From assembly GCA_037176725.1 (NCBI GenBank), contig JAZBRS010000020.1, positions 98,040,501-98,104,500 of the forward strand: a stretch of 64,000 nucleotides of DNA. The letters are read 5' to 3'. Positions within the stretch are counted from its first letter, which is position 1. Every line of letters starts with the position of its first letter. The notes under the pieces are model-generated. The model did no database searches, had not been told where the DNA came from, and was given only the letters and a program-made list of their open reading frames with translations. A program made the translations under genes and the position numbers. Shown here piece by piece: positions 1 through 11,193 of the stretch. Source of the stretch: Posidonia oceanica (lineage: Eukaryota > Streptophyta > Magnoliopsida > Alismatales > Posidoniaceae).

Positions 1-535
1 AAATAATTAAACTGAACAAGCACTATAAAATCTACTCAAGACCTGTAGTGTGTAGCTACGTAATCCCGTCTATATATACTAGACTGGACTACTACTCCAA
101 TAACTGCACCTGCAAGAAAACAACAAAAACGTGCATGAGGGACATCTAGTAGTCACTTAGCACACCCCTACCATCTACTAAAAATAACAAACTAGAAAAC
201 TAGAGCTGCTAAATACTCAGCTCCCAAACTCACACTGCCACCTCACTAAGCAATGCCAAAACTGAAATCCTGCAAAACCATAGTACTACAATATACTATT
301 GCCAAACAAGCATAAAACCTTTAAATATGCATTTTCACAAACTTTTCTCTTTTCCAAACCAAAACCACATGTACATTTGAAATCTCTTTAAATCATGCAT
401 ACTTGAAATGACCACTCTATGTCAAATCAAGTCCACCATATCCTCAAAACCACACAAACGACACAGTTCAAAATCTGTCGTGTTACCCAACGCCAAGCAA
501 TCGATTTATCAATTATTCTAACATACTCTTGGAGG
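1..535 (-). repeat. Antisense LTR fragment related to families A/B
   Basis: Read on the minus strand, this stretch matches the second half of the long LTRs seen elsewhere in the window. It has the same order of a TG-rich segment, a 'gagtggtcatttcaagt' block, AAGAGA stretches and a poly-T/G tail as positions 1830-2000 and 5040-5500. It carries no coding signal. It abuts the sense-oriented LTR of element A near 535-555, so it is either a separate antisense insertion or a rearrangement end. The left end is off the window. Family assignment rests on eye alignment only. Confidence 0.5.
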
Positions 536-554
536 TATGTTTAACTACTGAGGT

Positions 555-2804
555 TGTATCTATACTCGTAGCATTTATTAATTATTCTACCATGCTTGAG
601 TAGAGATAAAGTGGAGTATGTTGGGTAGTGGCGACATAACTCACTGTGTGAGCTTGTTGTCTCTGTTCTTCAATATCTCGAGATGTAGATATCGAATTCT
701 TGTGATTTCCTCTTCATATGGTAGAGGACTTCATTATCTTCATTTTGGTATATGGTTTGTATTTTCTTAGCTTGTATGGAAGATTTTGTGGCCAGTTGCA
801 GAGTGACAATTTTACTATCCTTTTTCTTGGGCCTGGGGCGCTTGTAGGTGGTGCGGGCCACCTACGCATTCCCCTAGTGCAGGCTGGTGGTGTAGGTGAG
901 CCGTGTGGAACCTCAACATGGGTGTCCCACGCAGGTTGGCCGCACATTTTGCTGCAGTCAATGTAGCAACCTAGAGTGTTGTGGTTTTTGTGTGGTGTTT
1001 TGAGGCAATTTGGTAGTGTTTTTTTGAGTTGATTTTGAAATAATTTTCGAAATGATTTTCCAAAAAGGATTTAGAAAGAAATGCATAAGATTTGCAAAGA
1101 TTTTGGAAAAGATTTTCAGTGATTTTCGAGGAACCAAGAGGGCCGTAGGATCACATTGACGAACGAGGGACGAGTGATACCTCTAAAGGGTCAAGTGCGA
1201 ATTCGAAGTTGAGGTTTCGTGGCATTATGGGACCAAGAGGCCGAAGCATCTGGTTGACGGACCAGGGATGATTGATACCCCTAGATAGTTGTGAGCTATT
1301 TGCTTAGGATGAGGTCCGAGTGGTTTTTCATAGTTTTTGAGAAACCAAGAGGGCTGTAGGATCATATTGACGAACCAAAGGCGCTTGATACGTCTGGAGG
1401 GTCACATGTGAGTTTGAGGTTGAGGTTCCCTGGTTTTAGAGCACCAAAAGAACTTTGGTGAGGGTTAGCGGACCAAAAGACCTAGGGTGAGGTTAGAGAC
1501 TGAGAGGGATGCACAATCTGGCTGACAAACCAAGGTTGAGTGATACACCTAGAGGGTCAGGAGCTAGAGAAATAGGCATGAGGTCTTAGGGAGTTGTATT
1601 GGCGAGACTAGGAGGTGAAAAAGTCCTTTTGTTGTCGAGTGCAACAGTCCTGAGGACACCGAGAGGGCGGATCCTATGTGTGTTGTCTTGTGTGGACTTT
1701 TGAGGGTTCTTAGAGTATGAACCTCGTTCAGGGAGCTCCTGCACAAGTTGGCTTTGCCACGACAGTGCAGTGTGCTACTTGTGGACCAATATCAATTGCT
1801 TGGCGTCGAGCAACACGATAGGTTTTCAACTGTGTGTGAGTGTGGTTTTGTGGATTTGTAATGGTTTAGACTTGATTTGGCATAGAGTAGCCATTTCAAG
1901 TGTACATAAAGAGATTTTAAATTTGCATATGGCTTTGGTTTGGAAAAGAGAAAAATGATTTTGAAAAGCATGTTTAAATGATTTATGCTTGTTGGCAATA
2001 ATGGATTGCCGTGTTGTGGTTCTATTGAATCAAGATAAGATGCCCATTTTTCCAAGGTTTTGGTTTCTTAGCATTAATATTGTGATGCCTGTTTGGTTGT
2101 GTTGGATTGGTTGGCAAATCTTGAGTTTTGAGAGATCTAGGCTTTTGGTCTTGAGTTGGTTTTCTTAATGCACGTCACAATGAATGAGTGCATTGTGTTT
2201 TCTGTGTTTTGGGATTACGGTGTGCTTGGGTGTCTGTGCAAGAACCCATGTGTCGATTTTCAATGGTTTTTGGTTTGCACAAGTATCGTGCATTAGTTGT
2301 GTTGCTTTTTGTGGTTTTGTTCCGAATTTTAGTAGTTTTGGTGTTCCTACTATGGTTCACAAGATTGATGTGGTTTTGTAGGCTTGGTGTTTGTTCCGTG
2401 TTGGTTTTGGTGTGTGTGTGCACCCGTGTGTTGGCTGCACAGGGTGGCTCCCCTGTGCTGTGCATTTGGGGTTGCGGTTGGTTTTGGAGTAGTTTTGAGT
2501 CAACTTTCCAGTCTTATTTTTTGATTTTGTTTTGTGGAGTGTGTGCTGAGTGACCTATTTAGTGGTCAATCATGTGTGCTCTTTTTTGGTGTTTTGTAAG
2601 TGCAGATTGGTAGATGACGTGCCTACTAGTGCATATAGAGGGGAGTCACTCAATCACACATCAAGGACTCTTGGTAGATATGTTGTTTTTGATTAATTAT
2701 GTTAATTTAGCCTTTCAAATTATTGTGTTTGGATTTAGAATCAATAATTGATATCTAATAGGAAAAAAATGGTTAGGTTGGGTGTAATGACCAGGGTCGT
2801 TACA
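555..2804 (+). repeat. Element A 5' LTR, truncated at its start
   Basis: The sequence at 565-845 is repeated at 14385-14665 with scattered substitutions. This places the stretch about 1.5 kb into the LTR, so the first part is missing here. The end is GTTACA at 2804, directly before the primer-binding region. The layout (TG-rich blocks, 'gagtagccatttcaagtg' near 1890, a T/G-rich tail) is shared with the LTRs of element B, so the two families are related. Short ORFs here are chance frames. Confidence 0.6.
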
Positions 2805-2808
2805 GAAG

Positions 2809-2826
2809 TGGTATTAGAGTGTTAGG
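2809..2826 (+). other. Element A primer-binding site (degenerate, iMet type)
   Basis: TGGTATTAGAGTGTTAGG starts 4 bp after the LTR end. The canonical plant site complementary to initiator tRNA-Met begins TGGTATCAGAGC, so one early base has changed. The sequence after it (GGACACTAGC..., GTGACTCCATAAG) parallels that following the PBS of element B. Confidence 0.65.
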
Positions 2827-3786
2827 TATACTGAGGACACTAGCTTTGGGATGTTTGGCTGGGTGACTCCATAAGATTGCATATCATGTACATTTTCACC
2901 TTGATTTTATTGACTTTCTTGGTTATTTTTCTCGAGTAGCGAGGTTCCGGTTCTGCCTACAGTAACAGCAAGGTTTGAGCAGGATGTACCCAGAGGAGTA
3001 TTGGGCACGTTGGCTTGCTAATCAGTTAGAGAAGACACTAAATCAAGGTGGAATGTTTTCTGTAATGACCAAGATTTGGATCACAGTGCGAGTGAAAATT
3101 TGGGGTTGTTTCTCCTTCTTACCCTTCTTCTCATTCTATCTTTTATCTTTTCTAGATTAAAAAAAAAAGAAGAAAAGAAAAGAAGACAAGAAGAGGGGAG
3201 AAGGATCAAGAAGAAAGGCAGGAAAGAGAGAAAAGAAAGAGAGCCCAAGAGAGGGAGAGAGGAGAAGAGATAGAGGAGAAGGGAGATGGGGCTGCCGCCA
3301 TGCTCCCCGCCGTCATCGGTGCGCTGCCACTATCGTCGCGGCCGGGAGGAGAGGAGGAGGAGATTCAGAGGAGCTATGCAGCAGAGGAGGAGGCTTGCGT
3401 CACCGCTGTGACTCTGGTGAATGGTACATGTCCCATAGATTCTTCTTAAATTCTTGGATGAATGTTAGGAGGCATGATAGTGTGTGGATGATTGGGTTAA
3501 TTGTGGAAAATTTATGGTCATTTATGGTGGAATTTATGAGGTCTTTATGGTGATTAATGGTGGGTGGTTGTTTTCGGTTGAACAGTGTAATGTTTGTTTT
3601 GGATTGTGATTTCTTGCGATCCGCTCAATGGATCTTTGTGTTTCTTATCCCAAATTGTAGATCATCTCGAGATCTTCAATTGGGTATGTGGTTTGTGACT
3701 TTTTGTAGTTTGTGGTGGAACCGGTTTGGATTCCCATCTCGAGCAACTTTTGGGTCGCATTGTTTTGAGTTCTCTGTATCGTCTGG

Positions 3787-4010
3787 TTCGGTATGCCGAT
3801 TTTGCTCAGATTTCAGCATACCACACTGTTTTGGTATGCCGATGGTGCTCTTGGATGTGAGCTCGGGCATTGGTTTGGTCGACCGACCCATTTTGGCATG
3901 CTGTGACAATGAGTTGTTCGGTCGACCGAATATTTTTGATCTGCCGAACCATGCCCTTGGTGTGAGCCAGATAGCTAGTTTGATAGACCGATCTGGTTCG
4001 GTCAGCCGAA
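3787..4010 (+). promoter_or_regulatory. Phased TTCGG-N4-CCGAA dyad array in element B 5' LTR
   Basis: Nine 14-bp sites with consensus TTCGG-N4-CCGAA start at 3787, 3812, 3830, 3874, 3892, 3917, 3935, 3979 and 3997. Start-to-start distances are 25, 18, 44, 18, 25, 18, 44 and 18. The central four bases vary (TATG, CATA, TCGA, CATG, TCTG, TAGA, TCAG). The array ends about 180 bp upstream of the LTR TATA box, so it lies in U3, where enhancers sit. The binding factor, if any, is unknown. Confidence 0.85.
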
Positions 4011-4189
4011 CTTGACCCTTGAACCAATCTTAGGTATTTTTGGGTTTAGCTTTGGGGGTGAATGATGTAGTTAATTACTATATTGCCCTTGTAGGTAATT
4101 ATGGAATGCAAATGATTAGGATAATCATTAGAATGAGTTTGGGAATGCCTAAAACGAATTAGTAAGATTCCTTAGGCATTGGGGGTTAG

Positions 4190-4197
4190 TATAAAAG
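4190..4197 (+). promoter_or_regulatory. Element B 5' LTR TATA box
   Basis: TATAAAAG lies downstream of the dyad array and inside the tract that is identical in both LTRs. It is the best candidate for the LTR promoter. The copy in the 3' LTR is at 9476-9483. Confidence 0.6.
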
Positions 4198-5908
4198 ACT
4201 AAAGAACTTAGAACATACTAAACTCTCCCTTAATGGTTTAGCTGGACATTAGGGTTGATATTTAACCCTAGGTTTAGATGTGATTCAGTGTTTAGTGTTA
4301 GTGTCCGGTCTTGTAAGTCAAGTGGGACTTCGAGGCTGTTGTTCTGGCTTTAGCTTGATTTTCTGTGCAATGTTTAGCATGGCTTTCCTGTGATACCCTG
4401 AGTTATTATTTTAAAGAGGTTTTTAAGAGAGAAGATTGGTATGGTTTTGAGATGATGTTTAAATGGTTTTCGAAATGATGTTTTGAAAGAAAATGCATCT
4501 GTTTGCAAAAGATTTCGAAAAAGGGTTGTATGGTTCGAGATGACTTTTGATGGTGGTATTCCTATGTTGTGTGTTTTAAGGTGACTTTCGAAATAGTTTT
4601 CGAAAATGGTTTCCATAAGATTTGGAAAAGAAGTGCATGGTTTGCAAAGGTTTGGAAAAGGATTTTCGTGGTTTTGAGGACCGAGAGACCGAAGCTTCTG
4701 GCCGGCGGACTAGGGACGATTGATACCCCTATTTGGTTGAGAGTTAGTTGCCTAGGGTGAGGTATGTGGTACAGTTGGACCCAGTGAAAAAGATGGATTA
4801 CCCTCTATGCCGATGCTAGATGGGGCTGGGGTTAGAGTCCCCAGACACTTGGGCACCAAATGGGCGTCAGAAGGATGTAACACCGTGTACTGAGAAATAT
4901 GATAAATTGAGGCAAGTTGGCCAGGGCGGTGGTCATCTCCCACACGGAGTAGTGCACCACGGCAGTGCAGTTGAGAGAAGCCTGAGCCTTCAGCAACTGC
5001 TTGTGGCCAGGTCGGTCGCTGATGGCCACAGTGACACGACTAGTTTTCACGTTGGATGCGTGTGTGTGGTTTTGTATTGGCTTGAGCTTGGTTTGGCAAA
5101 GAGTGGCCACTCCAAGTAGCATAATGAGATTTCAAATGAGGCATGTATTTTCAATGAAAAGTGCATTGGTTTTGGAAAGCATGTTTTAAAAGATCTGTGT
5201 TTGTGGGGTAATGGTAGATTGCCCGATTGTGGATTTGTGGCATCAAGAGTAGGATGCTTGTTTTTCTGAGATTGATATGTTTTGATTGTCTAGTTGTGAC
5301 TCTTATGCTTGCTGCATTGCATGTTCTGAATGAAATGAGAGCATTCAGACACTGTTGGCTGTCTGGTCTGCCCAGTGAGTGCGTGGGATCAGACTGTGTG
5401 CCTTGTGTGGTTTTGGGCTTGATTTGGCTAGTGTGGCCATTTCAAGTGTGCATAAAGGATTTTGGAAGAGCATGCATATGATTTTGAAAAGGACGAGAAA
5501 AACAATTTTGAAAGGCATGTTTTATGGCTTTGTTGTTGCTGGGCAATGGTGAGTTGCCCTGTGGAGTGTTGCGGCGTCCAGATGGGATGCCTATGCCTAT
5601 TAGTTTTACGGTGTGTTTACGTCAGTTCCCTTAGCAGTGGTTGCTGAGTGGTTTAGGTGGGGTGTGTGTTGGGTGACCGTTCGAGTGATCACTCATGTAT
5701 GCTTTGTTTTATGTGTTTTTGGTAGGTGCAGGATAGGAGCAGCTTTTGCTAGTGCCCATAGGAGGGAGTCACTTTACCAGACATGAAGGGTTTTGGGTGA
5801 GCATATAGAGAAGTTTTCTTTAGTTGTTTATTGGCTTTAAATCTATTGTTTCTGTTTGGATTTAGTTTCAGAAAAAAAAGTGTAGCTAGGTTTGTGGTGT
5901 TACAAATT

Positions 5909-5926
5909 TGGTATCAGAGAACTAGG
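5909..5926 (+). other. Element B primer-binding site (iMet)
   Basis: TGGTATCAGAGAACTAGG begins 4 bp after the 5' LTR. The first 11 bases match the usual complement of plant initiator tRNA-Met. This sets the plus-strand orientation of the element. Confidence 0.85.
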
Positions 5927-6789
5927 TTACCTAGGAGCACTAGCCTAGGGATGTCTGGTTGAGTGACTCCATAGAATTTGCATATCATGCATTCCTACAT
6001 CTTGATTTTTATTGATTTCTTGATTTTCTTGTTTGCTGGAGTGTGGAGCTGCATTCACTTGCGTTGAGAGGTTCGCATTGGCTCTTCAACTCCGTGGAGC
6101 GTGGTGTGGGTGCCATCCAATAGTTTGGCGTGGATTGAGCACCGTGTGGCCGTGGGCATGGTGGCAGTTGTTTTCTGGGCAAGACTCAGTGCTGGTATGC
6201 AGGGTAGAAGACCCTGTTGTGTGTGAGGTCAAATGAGTTGGGTCGCCTGGAGTTGTGCATGTCAACTGATGTTTGATGGATTTTGAGGTGAGGTGCCTTG
6301 ACTCTTTTAAGGTGGATAGGCATCCCACATCTGCTGATCAGAGGACATGTTAGCCTGGCCACAATCTGTTGGGTGTTCTGTTGTGGAGGGGGAGGTGCAG
6401 TGGGTGACTGCCTCTCATGCGACCTCCACGTTTGTTATTGTTTGTTGCTGCTTGCTTTGCTGTTGGTGCGGGGGATGCCTGAAGTTTCATCCTCCTGTTG
6501 TCGCATCTGGGTGAAGCATGAGGCTTCCTAAATGTGTGGTTGCTTCTGGGCGGTTTTGTTTTGTCGTGGGAGGGGGGGTGCAGTAGTTGTCTACCCCTTC
6601 GTGTGATCTTCTACGATTGTGGTTGTTTGTCTGTTTGTTATTGCATGATTGTTTGCCCTGTGTGTTGTTTGTCTTGTCGGCAAGCTGGTCCTTGCCTGCT
6701 TTGTTGGTTGTCGTGTCTTGTTTGTCGTCTGTGGTGTCTTGTTGTCGTCGTTGTTGTCGTGTTTGTGGAGGAGGTCTGTAGCTCCGTCC

Positions 6790-7095
6790 TCCTGTTGTTG
6801 TTGTTTCTAGGTGAAGCGAGAGGCTTCCCAGATGTCTGTTGGTGTCTTTGGGTGACTCAGTGAGTTCCCAGGTGTCTATTGTGGTCATTTCTGGGTGAAA
6901 CGTGAGGCTTCCCAAGTGTCTATTTGTCATTGTTTCTGGGTGACTGTGTGGGTTCCCAGCTGTTTGTCATTGTTTCCGGGTGACTTTATGGGTCCCCAGC
7001 TGGTTGTCGTTGCTTCTAGGTGACTGTGTGGGTCCTCAGAGGTGTGTTGTTGGTTCCAAGTGACTTTGGTGGGTCCCTAGAGGTGTATGGGTGTT
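6790..7095 (+). repeat. 40-45 bp minisatellite inside element B
   Basis: About seven units share GTTKSTTCTRGGTGAC followed by a TGTGGGTCCCAG-like segment. The GGTGA(C/A) marker recurs at 6810, 6851, 6894, 6939, 6979, 7019 and 7059, so the period is 40-45 bp, settling at 40. A related single unit occurs near 6510. Element A's equivalent region does not show this expansion. Confidence 0.75.
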
Positions 7096-7564
7096 CCGGA
7101 TACTCTGTTCGAGGACAAAGTTATCTGGGAGATGTTGCGTGAGTGTGTCGTGCATTTGTGTTGTGCGGTTGAGCCATGCATTTTGTTTGTGGGCTTGGCC
7201 GTAGAGTGGAGTAGCCTAGTGTGTGGGTTGCTGTGTGCTGTTTGGGGTATCCTGTTTGGATGCCTAGTTGGTTTTGTTGTTTGTGGTTCGAATGGCTTAG
7301 TGCCATTCGAGTGGTGGAGAATCTTTCTCCAGTGTTTTTCTTTGGGGGTGTCTTGTTGAGGATGTCCATGTGCTTTTCTTGTTTGTGGGTGGGTCGAATG
7401 GCATTGTGCTATTCGATCTGTGGAGATCTTTTCTCCCTTGATTTTCTTGGTTTCCTTTCTACGGCGGAGATAGGGTGAGTCGGTGAGGTTGGATTCCTAT
7501 CTCGTTGGTTGGCACCGCTGTTCGAGCTGTTGGGTGTGAACCTAGGTGTTCCTCCGACCAGTTG

Positions 7565-7770
7565 TTTCCTAATCCAAGTGGACTATTTTTGGGGATCCAA
7601 TGGAGGCATCTCCAAGATAGTGACACCATTGGTAGGATTTCCAAAAGGAGGAGCAGCTCAGTTTGGTTTGGACCTTGTTGCTAGGAGTTGCTTTGAGTTG
7701 GAGACTCGTTCGAGTTGGACTCCCGGGTGGTCCTTGCCATTGGTAGTGGTGGTTGTGCTCTGAATCGGGT
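7565..7770 (+). pseudogene. Reverse transcriptase/RNase H connection remnant (element B)
   Basis: One frame reads ...GGISKIVTPLVGFPKGG, which resembles the Ty3/gypsy motif between RT and RNase H (FSKIAxPLTxLxRKG). Element A holds the same motif at about 12210-12270 (DVSKIVASWTGLAGKE). It is short, without catalytic residues, and flanked by stops. It indicates descent from a pol-bearing gypsy element. Confidence 0.5.
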
Positions 7771-8350
7771 GGAGTGTCGGTCTAGGAAGCAACTCCTGGA
7801 GATAGATAGCGCCTAGTTTGCTGATCTATCGGTACACTCCAGGTCCGAGAAGAGCTTTGCCGTGACTCAGTAACTAGATTCTCCCATGCCAGGGATTGGG
7901 AAGAGGCCTTTCTTGGAGATATGAGAGATGCTACTGAGCACACGGTGTGGAGTTTGGATTGTTATGACCAGGTTGTGTATCAGAGTAGCATAGCAGATGC
8001 TGGTGGGAGCTGGTTGCACTTGGTCATTCCTGTACTTTGTGTGTTTTCAGAGATGCTCAGTATGCCCCGTGACTCTGGAAGACACCGTTTTGGAGCCTTT
8101 GGGTGGAGCTTTTGTGCTCAAAAGGGACTCCACTCAGGGTTTTGGAGGAGTGTGGACTCGAGGAGAGCTGAGTCTTTGCTGAAGCTCAGGGCCTTGGCGG
8201 GGTGAGATGACTTTGTAGAGCGTAGATTTCTCCTACTGATTCTGAGTTGTTGGGTGGCATCGTTGTGCTGTTTGTCTGGGATCGTGAGATTAACATCCTA
8301 GTTGGTACCTTGGTTTTTTCGCCTCATAAATTTCAGGGATGAAATTCTTT

Positions 8351-8364
8351 TAAGGTGGTTAGGA
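8351..8364 (+). other. Element B polypurine tract
   Basis: TAAGGTGGTTAGGA lies directly before the 3' LTR start TGTAATG at 8365. Element A has the comparable AAAGGGGGCAGGA before its own 3' LTR at 12868. The tract here is partly eroded by T residues. Confidence 0.6.
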
Positions 8365-11188
8365 TGTAATGACCCAGATTTGGAGCACAGTGTAAGGGAA
8401 AGTTCGGGGTTGTTTCTCCTTCTTCTTACCCTTCTTCTCATTCTTTCTTTTCTCTTTTCCGGATTAGAAAAGAAGAAGAAAAGAATAGAAGAGAAGAAGA
8501 GGGGAGAAGGATTGAGACGAAAGGAAGGAAAGAGAGAAGAGAGAGAACCCGAGAGAGGGAGAGAGGAGAGGAGGTAGAGGAGAAGGGAAATGGGGCAGCC
8601 ACCATGCTCCCCACCATTGCCGATGCGCCGCCGCTGTCGTCGCCGTTGGGAGGAGTGGAGGAGGAGATTCAGAGGAGCTGTGCAGTGGAGGAGGAGGCTT
8701 GTGTCGCCGTCGCGACTCTGGTGAATGGTACATGTCCTATAGATTCTTCTTAAATTCTTGGATGAATGTTAGGAGGCATGATAGTGTGTGGATGAATGGG
8801 TTAATTGTGGAGAATTTATGGTGGTTTATGGAGGAATTTATGAGATATTTATGGTGATTAATGGCGAGTGGTTGTTTTCGGTTGAACAGTGTAATGTTTG
8901 TTTTGGATTGTAATTTCTTGCGATCCGCTCAACGGATCTTTGTGTTTCTTGTCCCAAATTGTACATCGTCTCGAGATTTTCAATTGGATATGTGGTTTGT
9001 GATTTTTGGTAGTTTGTGGTGGAACCGGTTTGGATTTCTATCTCGGGCAACTTTTGGGTCGCCCTATTTTGAGTTCTCTGTATCGTCTAGTTTGGCATGC
9101 CGATTTTGCCTAGATTTTGGCATACCACACTATTTCCATATGTCGATGGTGCTCTTGGATGTGAGCTCGAGCACTGGTTCGGTCGACCAACCCATTTCGG
9201 TATGCCGTGACAGCGAGCTGTTCGATCTGCCGAACCAGGTGTTGGGTGTGAGCCAGATAGTTGGTTCAGTCGACCGATCTGGTTCGGTCAACCAAACTAG
9301 ACCCCTGAACCAATATTTGGTATTTTTGGGTTTAGCTTTGGGGGTGAATGATGTAGTTAATTACTATATTGCCCTTGTAGGTAATTATGGAATGCAAATG
9401 ATTAGGATAATCATTAGAATGAGTTTGGGAATGCCTAAAACGAATTAGTAAGATTCCTTAGGCATTGGGGGTTAGTATAAAAGACTAAAGAACTTAGAAC
9501 ATACTAAACTCTCCCTTAATGGTTTAGCTGGACATTAGGGTTGATATTTAACCCTAGGTTTAGATGTGATTCAGTGTTTAGTGTTAGTGTCCGGTCTTGT
9601 AAGTCAAGTGGGACTTCGAGGCTGTTGTTCTGGCTTTAGCTTGATTTTCTGTGCAATGTTTAGCATGGCTTTCCTGTGATACCCTGAGTTATTATTTTAA
9701 AGAGGTTTTTAAGAGAGAAGATTGGTATGGTTTTGAGATGATGTTTAAATGGTTTTCGAAATGATGTTTTGAAAGAAAATGCATCTGTTTGCAAAAGATT
9801 TCGAAAAAGGGTTGTATGGTTCGAGATGACTTTTGATGGTGGTATTCCTGTGTTGTGTGTTTTAAGGTGACTTTCGAAATAGTTTTCAACAATGGTTTCC
9901 AAAAGATTTGGAAAAGAAGTGCATGATTTGCAAAGGTTTGGAAAAGGATTTCTGTGGTTTTAAGGACTGAGAGATCGAAGCTTCTAGCCGGCGGACTAGG
10001 GACGACTGATATCCCTAGTTGGTCAAGAGTCAGTTTCCTAGGGTGAGGTCTGTGGTACAGTTGGGCTCGGTGAAAAAGATGGATTACCCTCTGTGCCGGT
10101 GCTGGTTGGGGTTAGAGTCCTTAGACGCTCGGGCACCAAAGGGGCGAAGGACGTAACCCCGTGTACTGACAAATATGATAAATTGAGGCTTGTTGGCCGG
10201 GGCGGTGGTCATCTCCCACAGGGGGTAGTGCACTGCAGCAGTGCAGTTGAGGGAAGCTTGTGCCTTCAGCAACTGCTTGTGGCCAGGTTGGTCACTGATG
10301 GCCATAGTGACACGACTAGTTTTCACGCTGAGTGAGTGTGTGTGGTTTTGTATTGGCTTGAGCTTGGTTTGGCAAAGAGTGGCCACTCCAAGTAGCATAA
10401 TGAGATTTCAAATGAGATTTCATAGAGTGGCCACCACAAGTAGCATTTTGTTTTGGAAAGGATGTTTTAAAAGATATGTGTTTGTGGGGCAATGATAGAT
10501 TGCCGATTGTGAATTTGTGGCATCAAGAGTAGGATGCTTGTTTTTCTGAGATTGATATGTTTTGATTGTCTGGTTGTGACTCTTATGCTTGCTGCATTGC
10601 GTGTTCTGAATGAAATGAAAGCATTCAGACACTATTGGCTGTCTGGTCTGCCCAGTGGGTGCGTGGGATCAGACTGTGTGCCTTGTGTGGTTTTGGGCTT
10701 GATTTGGCTAGTGTGGCCATTTCAAGTGTGCATAAAGGATTTTGGAAGAACATGCATATGGTTTTGAAAAGGAAGAGAAAAATAATTTTGAAAGGCATGT
10801 TTTATGGCTTTGTTGTTGCTAGGCAATGGTGAGTTGCCCTATGGAGTGTTGCAGCGTCCAGATGGGATGCCTATGCCTGTTAGTTTTGCAACGTGTTTAC
10901 GTCGGTTCTCTCAGTAGTGGTTGCTGAGTGGTTTAGGTGGTGTGTGTGCTGGGTGACCATTCGAGTGGTCACTCATGTGTGCTTTGTTTTATGTGTTTTT
11001 GGTAGGTGCAGGATAGGAGTGGGTTTTGCTAGTGCACATAGGAGGGAGTCACTCTGCCACACATCAAGGGTTCTGGGTGAGCGTATAGAGAAGTTTTCTT
11101 TAGTTGTTTATTAGCTTTAAATCTATTGTTTCTGTTTTGATTTAGTTTTAGAAAAAAAAAAAAGTGTAGCTAGGTTTGGGGTTTTACA
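8365..11188 (+). repeat. Element B 3' LTR
   Basis: This 2,824-bp LTR pairs with 3061-5904. It carries the same order of tracts, a TTCGG array (9091-9296) that is one 18-bp step shorter, and a TATA box at 9476. The last bases are TTTTACA, followed by the target duplication TTTTC. Confidence 0.92.
9091..9296 (+). promoter_or_regulatory. Phased TTCGG dyad array in element B 3' LTR
   Basis: Eight sites start at 9091, 9116, 9134, 9178, 9196, 9221, 9265 and 9283. Distances are 25, 18, 44, 18, 25, 44 and 18. Compared with the 5' LTR, one site has gone by a deletion that fused TTCG of one site with ATCTGCCGAA of the next, removing exactly one 18-bp step. Several sites are more eroded (TTCCATATGTCGAT at 9134). 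Confidence 0.8.
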
Positions 11189-11193
11189 TTTTC

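Larger units (their letters stand above)
3061..5904 (+). repeat. Element B 5' LTR
   Basis: This is the 2,844-bp LTR from TGTAATGACC to GTTACA. In order it holds a pyrimidine block, a purine-rich tract (3155-3290), a GC-rich patch (3285-3420), a phased TTCGG dyad array (3787-4010), a TATA box (4190), and a long TG-rich R/U5-like part. It aligns along its whole length with 8365-11188. Confidence 0.92.
5927..8350 (+). other. Element B internal region, degenerate, no intact gene
   Basis: The early part (6040-6240) parallels element A 11280-11465, so both come from one ancestral internal domain. A pol remnant follows near 7570-7770. No frame is open for a useful length; the annotated-looking short ORFs are cysteine, valine and leucine rich because the DNA is TG-rich. 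The tandem minisatellite at 6790-7095 takes up part of it. Confidence 0.6.
3061..11188 (+). mobile_element. Element B: complete but non-autonomous LTR retrotransposon with 2.8-kb LTRs
   Basis: The element has two LTRs (3061-5904 and 8365-11188), each starting TGTAATGACC and ending in TTACA. A perfect 5-bp target duplication TTTTC lies at 3056-3060 and 11189-11193. A primer site TGGTATCAGAG follows the 5' LTR, and a purine-rich AAGGTGGTTAGGA precedes the 3' LTR. The 2.46-kb internal region has no intact ORF, only a faint pol remnant near 7570-7770 and a minisatellite. It would have needed proteins from a related autonomous element. It inserted into the internal region of element A. The LTRs differ at many sites except for one identical tract. 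Confidence 0.92.
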
